DNA of 64,000 bases, from the NCBI RefSeq assembly GCF_018406645.1, contig NZ_AP024546.1:2418001-2482000 (forward strand). Direction: 5' to 3'. The notes beneath the pieces are model-generated. The model did no database searches and had not been told where the DNA came from. It was given only the letters and a program-made list of their open reading frames with translations. Positions 21,590-29,124 of the stretch are shown here, piece by piece (within the stretch, counting starts at the first letter, position 1; each line of letters begins with the position of its first letter). The DNA is from Lysobacter helvus (lineage in GTDB: Bacteria; Pseudomonadota; Gammaproteobacteria; Xanthomonadales; Xanthomonadaceae). The position numbers and the translations under genes are program-made.

Positions 21590-22450
21590 ATGACGACACT
21601 GCTGGTTGGTTTCGATTCGGCCTGGACCCCAGGGAAGCGCGGAGCGATCGTCGCCGCCATCCAAAACGATGATGGCGCGTTTCAGGTTCTTGGCGATCCG
21701 CAAATCGCAAACTTCCGGGAAGCTGAAGATGCAATTCGCAAGTGGCAGGCCGAACACGCCCCGGTCTCCACCGTCATCCTGCTCGACCAGCCGACGATCG
21801 TGAACAACAGCGCAGGCCAACGCCCTGTCGAAAACATCGTTTCTTCCTGCGTGAGTCTTCGGTATGGGGGCATGCAGCCGGCCAACACGGCACGAGCAGA
21901 CATGTTTGGCGAAGGCGCGCCGGTATGGGCCTTCATCAATCAGTTCGGCGGCGCAGGCGACCCGTTGACTCCCCGACCCGATGGCGCCGTTGTCTTTGAA
22001 ACCTACCCGGTCCTGGCGCTGATCGCGCTTGGCTGGCTTCGGGAGGATGCGCGTCGTGCGGGGCGCCTTCCCAAGTACAACCCGGAGCGCAGAAAGACGT
22101 TTTCGTTGGACGATTGGCAATTCCTTTGCCGCGAGGCGTCCGCTGCATTTAGAAAATTGAGTCTTGGTGGCATAGCTCGCTGGATGGATGAGGCGCGGGA
22201 CAAGGATCGCCCGCACAAGACCGACCAGGACAAGTTGGATGCCTGCCTTTGCCTGCTCGTTGCGCTGCACATGGCTGAGGGGAGGGAGTGCCTGATGGTT
22301 GGTGACCAGAAAACCGGCTACATCGTCGTGCCGCATTGTCCCGACCTCCAGATCGAAGTCGAAACGCGATGCACCGTCACCGACAGAATGGCGTCCGAGT
22401 GGGTGCGCACATTCACGCTCGCCTTGGTGACAAGGGCAAAGCGCGAGTAG
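21590..22450 (+). CDS. DUF429 family protein, predicted RNase H-fold nuclease
   Basis: 286 aa. The acidic residues spaced as in RNase H-like folds are visible in LLVGFDSAWTPG, VILLDQPTIVN, VVFETYPVLALIALGW and TDQDKLDACLCLLVALH, matching the DUF429 pattern. The biochemical function of this family is not established. ATG at 21590 starts directly at the family's N-terminal strand; GTG at 21548 is the alternative, and neither has a good ribosome site. The gene is lower in GC than its neighbours. It sits exactly between two copies of the tRNA terminator repeat, and its TAG stop overlaps copy 2, suggesting acquisition as a unit. No integrase is present. Confidence 0.75.
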   Translation: MTTLLVGFDSAWTPGKRGAIVAAIQNDDGAFQVLGDPQIANFREAEDAIRKWQAEHAPVSTVILLDQPTIVNNSAGQRPVENIVSSCVSLRYGGMQPANTARADMFGEGAPVWAFINQFGGAGDPLTPRPDGAVVFETYPVLALIALGWLREDARRAGRLPKYNPERRKTFSLDDWQFLCREASAAFRKLSLGGIARWMDEARDKDRPHKTDQDKLDACLCLLVALHMAEGRECLMVGDQKTGYIVVPHCPDLQIEVETRCTVTDRMASEWVRTFTLALVTRAKRE

Positions 22451-22516
22451 CACCAGTTGGAACAGGGGCTTGCAAGGCACCATCTTGCAGGCCCTTTTTC
22501 CTTTTCGCGCCTGGGG
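22449..22516 (+). repeat. Direct repeat copy 2 flanking the DUF429 gene
   Basis: AGCACCAGTTGGAACAGGGG... through CTGGGG. The copy keeps the CACCAGT of the tRNA end and the whole terminator. Confidence 0.8.
22466..22499 (+). terminator. Terminator after the DUF429 gene
   Basis: Stem 22466-22494 followed by TTTTT. Compared with the tRNA terminator, the substitutions inside the stem keep pairing (G-T to A-T and G-C to G-T). Confidence 0.8.
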
Positions 22517-22644
22517 GCTGGCGGGGGAGGCCACTCCGTAATCACCTTGCTGTCCGCTTTCGACCCAGGGGGATATTCGGCGAGCCTAAGTGCTGAGCGT
22601 CTGCTCGGCTTGTGAGTCGGACCCTGCCTGCATAAGCTCGCGGC

Positions 22645-22983
22645 GTGAGCCAACTCGACAACATTCCGCCCCACCTTCAGAAGCGATCAATCTCCAAGGG
22701 GGAGATCGTGCTTCCCCTCGCCGATGCATTGGAAGCAATCAACTACTTAGAGTCGCAATCGACTCTGATCCTGGGCTGGGAGGGCTGGGTAAAGGCGCCT
22801 GACGGTCGCGTTGGGCATGGCAGCGCTGGCTACTTGAATACCTTCACCGAACACCTTTCGGTTGCTGAGGCTGCCGCGGACGCGCGCAAGTCGATCCAAG
22901 CTGGCGCGTTGGACTGGCAAGAAAAACACGGTGGTGGCGCCGATGCTTTGCACTTCTGCATAACTGTGAGGTCGCCTAGGTAA
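22645..22983 (+). CDS. Hypothetical protein, 112 aa
   Basis: Not recognised. Soluble, mixed alpha/beta, no signal peptide: SKGEIVLPLADALEAINYL, LGWEGWVKAPDGRVGHG, and an Ala-rich helix SVAEAAADARKSIQAGALDW ending in a C-terminal strand FCITVRS. The size and fold type recall small immunity-like proteins found alone in genomes, but this is only an impression. GTG start; no strong ribosome site. Codon use is less GC-biased than the chromosome around it. Confidence 0.5.
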   Translation: MSQLDNIPPHLQKRSISKGEIVLPLADALEAINYLESQSTLILGWEGWVKAPDGRVGHGSAGYLNTFTEHLSVAEAAADARKSIQAGALDWQEKHGGGADALHFCITVRSPR

Positions 22984-23133
22984 CGGGACTGGCGAGCACC
23001 CGCTTTTGGCCGAATGCTGCCGTTGGTCACTCGGAGACTGCTTCCCCGCACGCCGCCATGAAGAAGTCGTAGCACGCACCGCACCACGTCACGTTCCAAC
23101 TCCTCGTCCACAACGCTTGAGAGGTGACCCTCC

Positions 23134-23322
23134 ATGAGCTCACGCCGCGAATCGTTTCGAATCGCCTTCGTTCTTGCTGCCTTTGGCCTCATGAGTCTCT
23201 GCAGCATGCTCGCTCGCCCGTCCCTCGCCACCATCCGGGCGGTGGATTTCGTGCATCTCATCGGGACTGGCATGTGTCTTGGCGCCGCGCTCGTTGCATT
23301 TGCCTGGGCGCGTTCACGGTAG
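23134..23322 (+). CDS. Small two-helix membrane protein, unknown
   Basis: 62 aa. A basic N-terminus (MSSRRESFR) and two hydrophobic segments (about 9-27 and 40-58), ending AWARSR. GAGAGG lies about 12 nt before the ATG. No homologue is recognised. It is alone on its strand in the accessory patch. Confidence 0.45.
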   Translation: MSSRRESFRIAFVLAAFGLMSLCSMLARPSLATIRAVDFVHLIGTGMCLGAALVAFAWARSR

Positions 23323-23412
23323 GTCGATCTGCGCAGCAGTGTCCGCTCCTGGCATTGGCGGACTCCTGGGAATTGTTACTCTGACCCTGTTCTTCCGTCG
23401 GCTCGAATCTCA

Positions 23413-23715
23413 ATGTGGCGCTTCGATCAAACTCCATATTCTGCAGCGCTCGTTTCCAAGTCAGTCGTGTATGACGGACACCCCATCCTTTTCGTAACAC
23501 ACGATGACGACGATCATGGCTGGCAATTCCTGGACGGCGCGGACCCGCCGTCGGACGTTGTGGTCGTCGAAATGTGTCTTCCCGTCGAAATGGACCCAAC
23601 GCTTCTGGACTTGGCCGACCTTGCTCCTGGCTGGTGCGCTTGGCGGGACAGCATTGACGTTCCTTGGACTCGTGAGCCACTGCGCGAGGAGATCGCATTT
23701 GAACACCCGGAATGA
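23413..23715 (+). CDS. Hypothetical protein, resembles DUF2185/Imm33-type
   Basis: 100 aa acidic soluble protein. The pattern ALVSKSVVYDGHPILFVTHD, HGWQFLDG, then DPTLLDLADLAPGWCAWRDS looks like DUF2185 (immunity protein Imm33-like) domains: VSK..DG, a GW.F strand, and D..L..L..LP.G.A.R. The resemblance is by eye only. Its last 17 bases overlap the next gene, so the two are probably co-translated. No toxin gene is adjacent. Confidence 0.55.
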   Translation: MWRFDQTPYSAALVSKSVVYDGHPILFVTHDDDDHGWQFLDGADPPSDVVVVEMCLPVEMDPTLLDLADLAPGWCAWRDSIDVPWTREPLREEIAFEHPE

Positions 23716-23920
23716 AAACACGGTCTATTTGTTGTCACATGCAAATCCCGGGAAGTTGCAGGACGACGAAAAGATTCTTGGCGTGTTTTCCTCAGCCGAG
23801 AAAGCCAACCAGGCAATCGCTGGTTACCTGCTGTTGCCAGGGTTCCGGGAGCAACAGGATGGCTTTCATGTGGATGCGTACGTAGTTGATCAACAAGAAT
23901 GGAGCGAAGGATTCGGCTAG
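23699..23920 (+). CDS. DUF7336-like small protein, TTG start
   Basis: 73 aa. VYLLSHANP, DDEKILGVFSSAEKANQAI, LPGFREQQDGFHVDAYVVD and WSEGFG match the compact pattern of DUF7336 proteins (YLL.H...D.KLIG.YSS...A..AI..L...PGF...P.GF.ID.Y.LD...W.EGF), function unknown. TTG at 23699 is chosen because AGGAG lies 7 nt upstream and the resulting N-terminus fits the family; longer frames upstream lie inside the previous gene. It overlaps that gene by 17 nt. Confidence 0.65.
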   Translation: MNTRNENTVYLLSHANPGKLQDDEKILGVFSSAEKANQAIAGYLLLPGFREQQDGFHVDAYVVDQQEWSEGFG

Positions 23921-23968
23921 GACGCAACAATGCGTACGACTGGATGTCCCCGTTTGCCCGGGCTTCGC

Positions 23969-23990
23969 TGGATTAAAAAAACTTAATCCA
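23969..23990. repeat. AT-rich inverted repeat at the edge of the accessory patch
   Basis: TGGATTAA-AAAAAC-TTAATCCA, an 8-bp perfect stem. It may terminate the small gene pair or mark the boundary of the inserted segment. Confidence 0.5.
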
Positions 23991-24083
23991 CATTTGCCGT
24001 TACTTCGATCGCGGCAGGACTAACGTGTGGCCGCCCGACGCGCCAGGCATCCCGCCTGTGCATGCGCGTCCATCGGAGGTCCC

Positions 24084-24416
24084 ATGAACATTCGACTTGG
24101 CTTGCTCGCATTGATGCTCACGGTTTCCACGTCGGCCTTCGCGGCCACGCCCGCCGGCCAGGCGGCGGCGACACAATCTGCCGCCACCAAGGCACCCACC
24201 GCCCAGCAACAGAAGATGGCCAGCTGCTCGGCGGCCAACAAGGGCAAGACGGGCGAGGCGTACAAGGCCGCGCAAAGCGCCTGCCTCAAGGCCCAGCCCG
24301 CCGCGGCGCCGGCGAAGATGTCCTCGCAGGAGCGCATGGCGAAGTGCTCCGCGCAGAACAAGGGCAAGAAGGGCGCCGAGTACAAGGCCGCGCAGAGCGC
24401 TTGCCTGAAGAGCTGA
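24084..24416 (+). CDS. psiF: PsiF repeat family protein
   Basis: 110 aa exported protein. The signal peptide (MNIRLGLLALMLTVSTSAFA) is followed by two PsiF repeats: QQKMASCSAANKGKTGEAYK...ACLK and QERMAKCSAQNKGKKGAEYK...ACLKS. In E. coli psiF is phosphate-starvation-inducible, but its function is unknown. The ATG has GGAGGT 4 nt upstream. No Pho box was seen in its upstream region, unlike pstS in this window. Confidence 0.9.
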   Translation: MNIRLGLLALMLTVSTSAFAATPAGQAAATQSAATKAPTAQQQKMASCSAANKGKTGEAYKAAQSACLKAQPAAAPAKMSSQERMAKCSAQNKGKKGAEYKAAQSACLKS

Positions 24417-24438
24417 TGCCGCTCCAGCAATTCGCAGG

Positions 24439-24460
24439 AGGCCCGCGCAAGCGGGCCTTC
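24439..24460 (+). terminator. Hairpin after psiF
   Basis: AGGCCCGC-GCAA-GCGGGCCT stem followed by TCCGTTG. The T-run is weak, so this is only a probable terminator between convergent genes. Confidence 0.55.
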
Positions 24461-24470
24461 CGTTGTCCGC

Positions 24471-25325
24471 TCACGTCGTCGAGTAGACCGTGATCACGAA
24501 CAGCAACCATCGATAGCCGAGCACGATCACGCCCACCGCCAGCGTCAGCAACACGCTCGCCAGCAAGCGCCTTCCGCCCAGGATCCCGTACACCGGCCCC
24601 AGCGCCGCGCGCATGTGCAGCAGGCACGCGACGATGCACACCGTCGTCAACACGTTGTCCAGCATCGCCGAACGCAATCCCGCGCCGCCACGCAACGCAT
24701 CCGCATCGGCGAACAAGGTCGCGAACGAAAACACGACCAGCAGGAACGCCCACGAATGCAGCGAAAACGTCGCGTGCGTGATGAAGGGCAATCGCCGCCG
24801 CCGGAACATCGCGGCCAGCAGCAGCGCGAACGGGATGGCCATCAGGAACACCAGCGACTTCGCGTTGCGCTCCACCGCGCGATCGAACACCGGCGCGTAT
24901 TCGGCCACCGTGCGATGCGACGGTGCGAGCCGGTGCGCCACCACGTCCTGCGCCCACGGCGCCCAGTCCTGCTGGTGCAGGTGCGATTCGAGCTTCGCGC
25001 CGAACACGTTGGCCGCCGAGAACGACTGGATCGCGAAGAACACGACGTTCGCCAGGATGAAGACCTGCAACGGCGCGATGAAGGGTTTGCGGCGCCCGGT
25101 GAGGTAGGCGACGGTCAATGCGCCGGGGCGGCGGAACAAGGTCCATGCGGTGCGCAGCACGCGGCCATCGACGCTGGTGAGCGCATGCGCCACGCGATCG
25201 AACAGGCTGCGCATCGCCAGGTCGCGGCGTTCCAGCCGGCGCTCCCCGCAGCACGCGCAGAACGCCGTGTCGACGCGGCCCCCGCAGGTGGGGCAGGTCC
25301 ACGCCGACGGTGCGGGGGTCTCCAT
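24471..25325 (-). CDS. DUF3667 family membrane protein with zinc ribbon
   Basis: 284 aa. N-terminal C-x2-C-x8-C-x2-C ribbon (CPTCGGRVDTAFCACCGERR), a short amphipathic linker, then about five TM helices, including FIAPLQVFILANVVFFAIQ, typical of DUF3667. Function unknown. The start at METPAPSAW removes an upstream extension that overlaps the promoter region of the divergent acetyltransferase gene. Confidence 0.82.
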   Translation of the reverse strand: METPAPSAWTCPTCGGRVDTAFCACCGERRLERRDLAMRSLFDRVAHALTSVDGRVLRTAWTLFRRPGALTVAYLTGRRKPFIAPLQVFILANVVFFAIQSFSAANVFGAKLESHLHQQDWAPWAQDVVAHRLAPSHRTVAEYAPVFDRAVERNAKSLVFLMAIPFALLLAAMFRRRRLPFITHATFSLHSWAFLLVVFSFATLFADADALRGGAGLRSAMLDNVLTTVCIVACLLHMRAALGPVYGILGGRRLLASVLLTLAVGVIVLGYRWLLFVITVYSTT

Positions 25326-25377
25326 GCGGGCAGGGTGGGCTTCGAACCCGGGCGATGCAACCGCTAGACTCGGCCCG

Positions 25378-25899
25378 ATGCGCTCCCTCGCCACGCTCCG
25401 CGACGCCACCCGCACCGATGCGCCCGCCCTCGCGACGATCTACAACCACTACATCGCCTCGACGTGCGTGACGTTCGAAACCGCGCCGGTCAGCGCCGAC
25501 GACATGGCCGCGCGCATCGCCGACACGCAGGCGCTGCCGTTGCCGTGGCTCGTCGCGGAAGGCGAGGGCGGGGTGGTCGGCTATGCGTACGCCACGCGTT
25601 GGCGCGCACGCCACGCGTATCGCTTCGCCGCCGAGTCCACGGTGTACCTCGCGCCCGAGCAGATGGGCCGCGGCCTGGGTACGGCGCTCTACACCGCACT
25701 CGTGCACCGCCTGCGCGCGCATTCGCTGCACACGGTCATCGGCGGCATCGCGTTGCCGAACGCGGCGAGCATCGCGCTGCACGAGCGCCTCGGCTTCCGC
25801 AAGGTGGCCCACTTCGAACAGGTGGGCTTCAAGCACGATCGCTGGATCGACGTGGGCTACTGGCAACTGCAACTGGAGCCGGCACCGGCACCGGCGTGA
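25378..25899 (+). CDS. GNAT N-acetyltransferase, phosphinothricin-acetyltransferase-like
   Basis: 173 aa. The N-terminus LRDATRTDAPALATIYNHYI and FAAESTVYLAPEQMGRGLGTALY contain the acetyl-CoA pyrophosphate-binding loop (Q/R-x-x-G-x-G/A). SIALHERLGFRKVAHFEQVGFK is the classic PAT/bar-family C-terminal motif. The likely substrate is a small amine or amino acid, not determinable here. TAGACT lies 7 nt before ATG and there is no Shine-Dalgarno, suggesting a leaderless mRNA. Confidence 0.88.
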   Translation: MRSLATLRDATRTDAPALATIYNHYIASTCVTFETAPVSADDMAARIADTQALPLPWLVAEGEGGVVGYAYATRWRARHAYRFAAESTVYLAPEQMGRGLGTALYTALVHRLRAHSLHTVIGGIALPNAASIALHERLGFRKVAHFEQVGFKHDRWIDVGYWQLQLEPAPAPA

Positions 25900-25947
25900 C
25901 GCGCGCGTGAGCAAGCGTGCATGCCGGCGGGTGTTTACACTCGCGCC

Positions 25948-26385
25948 ATGATCGAACGCATCCTGATCGTCTGCGTCGGCAACATCTGCCGAAGCCCCAT
26001 GGCCGAAATCGTCCTGCGCCACCACCTCGGCGGCGGCGACCACGTGCGCGTCGAATCGGCGGGCCTCGCCGCGCTGGTCGGCAATCCCATCGATCCGCTC
26101 GCGCAACGCGTGCTCGAAGCCAACGGCCTGTCGGGCACCGAACACGTCGCGCGCCAGGTCACCGCGGCGATGATCGGCACCGCCGACCTCGTGCTGGCCA
26201 TGCAGAAGCGGCACCTGGACGCCATCCACGCGATTTCCCCGCAGGCGCGCGGCAAGACGTTCCTCATGGGGCGGTGGAGCGGGAACACCGAAGTCTCCGA
26301 TCCCTACGGCAAGACGCAGCCGGTGTTCGAAGCCTCGTACCGCGACATCGACCGCATGGCGCACGATTGGCGCATGCACCTGTAG
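25948..26385 (+). CDS. wzb: Low-molecular-weight protein tyrosine phosphatase (Wzb type)
   Basis: 145 aa. P-loop C9-VGNIC-R15-S (CX5RS) and the general-acid Asp118 in SDPYGK. It dephosphorylates the Tyr-rich tail of the Wzc kinase, a cycle required for high-molecular-weight capsule or EPS assembly. Starts the polysaccharide locus; wzc lies two genes downstream and wza at the far end. The ATG at 25948 has TACACT 6 nt upstream and no Shine-Dalgarno; an ATG 27 nt upstream is possible but adds residues absent from the family. Confidence 0.92.
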   Translation: MIERILIVCVGNICRSPMAEIVLRHHLGGGDHVRVESAGLAALVGNPIDPLAQRVLEANGLSGTEHVARQVTAAMIGTADLVLAMQKRHLDAIHAISPQARGKTFLMGRWSGNTEVSDPYGKTQPVFEASYRDIDRMAHDWRMHL

Positions 26386-26690
26386 GGCCAATGCAGGATC
26401 GATGCCAACGCGTGGCGCGCGTTGCGTCGCGCACGGTCGGCAACGACGCATCCCCGGAGGAAACGCAGTCCGACAAGCCCAGCGGCCACGCCGACGAAAG
26501 GCAACGGTCCCTGTACGAAGGGTTCACGAAATCCGCGTTTTAACGGGATTTCTTCATCTTTCCATCAACTCCCTCTCAATAGCCTCTCCCGAACCTGCAC
26601 CACCGACACATTCGTGAACACGAAGCGGTGGTGCCGGAAAGGGGTTCCGCATGTACGCGGCGCCTGGTGTCCGGTCATCGAGAGGCGCGC
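26386..26690 (+). other. Leader region of the polysaccharide locus, no gene
   Basis: 305 bp between wzb and the transferase fusion. It is less GC-rich in its middle (26540-26600). A 7-bp stem GAAATCC/GGATTTC lies at 26528-26552. No JUMPstart/ops element, sigma54 site or terminator with a T-run was recognised. A promoter for the main transcription unit probably lies here. Confidence 0.4.
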
Positions 26691-29027
26691 ATGGAAGAAG
26701 CAAAACTGGTGGCCGCGAGTGCGATCGCGTTGGCCGTCACCCTCTTCGCGATTTTTTCCCTGCGCCCGATGGCGCGGCGGCTCGGGCTGGTCGACAAGCC
26801 CGGCGGACGGAAAGCGCACAAGGGTCGCGTCCCGCTGATCGGCGGCCTGTGCTTCTTCGCCGGCACCGTCGCGGGCCTGTTGTACCTGGGCTACATCGAT
26901 GCGTTCGTCGCGAGCCTGCTCGTGCCGTGCGCGCTGATCGTCATGACCGGCCTGGTCGACGACCTGCACGACATGAGCGTCAAGGCGCGCCTGGTGATCC
27001 AGTGCTGCACCGCGTGGCTCGTGATCGGCGCGACGGGCGTGTACCTGGATAGCGCGGGCCACCTGCTCGGCGACATGGAACTGCAGATCGGCCTGCTCGG
27101 CATCCCGGTGACGATCATCGCGGTGATCGGCCTGGTCAACGCCTTCAACATGATGGACGGCATCGACGGCCTCGCCGCGGGCATGGCGATGGTCACGATC
27201 GGCACGATCCTGCTGTTCGCCAACGGCGGGTTCCCGGTGCTGGGCGTGCTGCTCCTGCTGCAGGTGCTGTTCGCTGCGCTGGTGCCGTACCTGTGCGTCA
27301 ACCTCGGTTGGCCCGACGGCCGCAAGATCTTCATGGGCGATGCGGGCAGCACGCTCATCGGCTTCCTGATGGCGTGGAGCCTGATCTATCTGAGCCACGG
27401 CAAGGTCGGCGTGCTCGCGCCGGTGGACACGCTGTGGTGCGTGGCGATCCCGGTGATGGATACCCTCGGCGTGATGCTGCGCCGCATGCGCGCGGGCAAC
27501 TCGCCGTTCAAGCCCGATCGCCAGCACCTGCACCACTTGCTGCTCGATGCCGGTTTCAATGCGCGCATGGCGCTGGCGATGATCACGGGCGCTGGCCTGC
27601 TGATCGGCGGCCTCGGCTTCGTGCTGCGCGATGCGCCGGAGTCGGTGAGCCTGGCCACGTTCGGCGTATTGCTGTTCGCCTACATGACGCGCCTGCCCAA
27701 CCTCATCGCCGCGCTGGGCAGTCGCTTGCCGAAGGCGCACGTCCGCGAGCCGCACGTCGTCACGCATCGCACGCCCGCCGCGAACGTGCAGACGCTCACG
27801 CCGGTCCCGTCGTCGTCGTCCACGGCGCATGCGCCGCCGAACGTGCTCAAGGCGCTGTACGTCGTGGCCGGTGCGTCCGACGCCGCGCAGCTCGCGCCGA
27901 TCGCCGATGCGATGTCGCGCGATGCGCGCTTCGAAGCGCGCATGTGCGTCGCCGCCTCGTGCGCCGAACATCCGGAACAGGTGTTGTCGTTGTTCGACAT
28001 CGCGGCAGACGTGCGCATCAACCTCGCCGCCTCGTCCGACATCGCGCAGACCACGTCCGCCGCCCTGGGCTCGATCGACCGCGTGCTGGCCGAATACCGG
28101 CCCGACATGGTGATCGTGCCGGCCGGTGCGCCCACCAGCGTCGCCACCGCGCTGGCCGCCAGCTACCTGCAGATCCCGATCGCGTGCATCGAAGCCGCGG
28201 GGCCCGCGTCCTCGCGCAGCGCGCCGGAAGCGGCCCGCCGCGTGATCGATTCGCTGGCCACGCTGCACTTCACCGCCACCGAATCGCAGGGCCGCACGCT
28301 CATCGCCGACGGCGTGTCCGCCGAGCGCGTGCTCGTCTCCGGCGACCCGGCGGCCCGCACGCTGCACACCGCGGTCGCGCGCCTGCGCGACGAAGAGGAC
28401 CTGCGCCGCCAGCAAGTGCAGCGCTTCGGCTTCCTGCGCGAGGACGCGCCGCTGCTGCTGGTGCTGGCGCGCGACAAGCTCGGCGAACGCTCCGAACCCC
28501 TGGCCCGCGCCCTGCGCCGCATCGCGCTGCGCCGCCCGGACCTGGACATCGTCTGCCTGCTGCCGCCCTCCCGGAACATGGATGGCATCGACGGGATGCT
28601 CGGCGCCTTCGCCAACATCCACCTCGTCGAGCCGGGCGAATACCTGGACTTCGCGTACCTGGCCGATGCGGCCCACCTGGTGCTGGCCCTGTCGGGCGAC
28701 GTGGCGGCCGAAGCCGCCCCGCTCGGAACGCCTGTCCTGGTGCTGAATACGGCCGTTGACGGTCCGCTCACGAGTGAAGCGCCCAACATCCGTCGTCTCG
28801 ACCTCCATGAACAGACGATCTCGGACGTGGTGCTCCACCTGGTCAGCGATCGTCGGGCGTGGGACACGCTGCGGACCGACGAACGCATGCAGGCGGACGT
28901 GTGCGACCGGATCGTCGAGGCGCTTGCGGGGCTGCGGCCCAGCATCGCGCCGGTGGTGCCGCTGGCACCGGTGGCCGACCTGCCGCGGTACGCGGCGGCG
29001 GGCGACCGGGTGCGAGAGGTGTCCTGA
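26691..29027 (+). CDS. Polyprenyl-P sugar-1-phosphate transferase (WecA/MraY family) fused to a degenerate UDP-GlcNAc 2-epimerase domain
   Basis: 778 aa in one frame. Residues 1-345 form a complete WecA-type integral membrane enzyme with about 10-11 TM helices: VDDLHD (89-94), NAFNMMDGID (150-159), MGDAGS (215-220) and HLHHLL (279-284) are intact. It should load a HexNAc-1-phosphate on undecaprenyl phosphate. After a Pro/Ser linker (about 350-385), residues 386-750 align by eye with WecB, but key residues are replaced: GTRPE reads GASDA, HGDT reads PAGA, and the catalytic-His segment GHRRE reads ARDKL; the VEAG and PEEANR glutamates persist. It is probably a pseudo-epimerase acting as a sensor or scaffold. 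GAGAGG precedes the ATG. Confidence 0.88.
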   Translation: MEEAKLVAASAIALAVTLFAIFSLRPMARRLGLVDKPGGRKAHKGRVPLIGGLCFFAGTVAGLLYLGYIDAFVASLLVPCALIVMTGLVDDLHDMSVKARLVIQCCTAWLVIGATGVYLDSAGHLLGDMELQIGLLGIPVTIIAVIGLVNAFNMMDGIDGLAAGMAMVTIGTILLFANGGFPVLGVLLLLQVLFAALVPYLCVNLGWPDGRKIFMGDAGSTLIGFLMAWSLIYLSHGKVGVLAPVDTLWCVAIPVMDTLGVMLRRMRAGNSPFKPDRQHLHHLLLDAGFNARMALAMITGAGLLIGGLGFVLRDAPESVSLATFGVLLFAYMTRLPNLIAALGSRLPKAHVREPHVVTHRTPAANVQTLTPVPSSSSTAHAPPNVLKALYVVAGASDAAQLAPIADAMSRDARFEARMCVAASCAEHPEQVLSLFDIAADVRINLAASSDIAQTTSAALGSIDRVLAEYRPDMVIVPAGAPTSVATALAASYLQIPIACIEAAGPASSRSAPEAARRVIDSLATLHFTATESQGRTLIADGVSAERVLVSGDPAARTLHTAVARLRDEEDLRRQQVQRFGFLREDAPLLLVLARDKLGERSEPLARALRRIALRRPDLDIVCLLPPSRNMDGIDGMLGAFANIHLVEPGEYLDFAYLADAAHLVLALSGDVAAEAAPLGTPVLVLNTAVDGPLTSEAPNIRRLDLHEQTISDVVLHLVSDRRAWDTLRTDERMQADVCDRIVEALAGLRPSIAPVVPLAPVADLPRYAAAGDRVREVS

Positions 29028-29124
29028 GGAGAGCGGGGCGCTTCAAACCGGATTCGTTCTAGGGGGATCCACGGCGCAGGCAGCGGACGCCTGAGCGGGC
29101 GTGGGTTTCAACCAACTTATATGG

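Noticed and set aside
21431-22448. Integrase or excisionase accompanying the tRNA-Thr repeats
   Set aside because: Neither strand encodes a tyrosine or serine recombinase between or near the repeats; only the DUF429 gene fits.
26386-26690. JUMPstart/ops element or sigma54 promoter before the polysaccharide genes
   Set aside because: No GGCGGTAGCGT-like ops and no GG-N10-GC promoter with flanking consensus was found; GCGGTGGTG at about 26627 is only a partial likeness.
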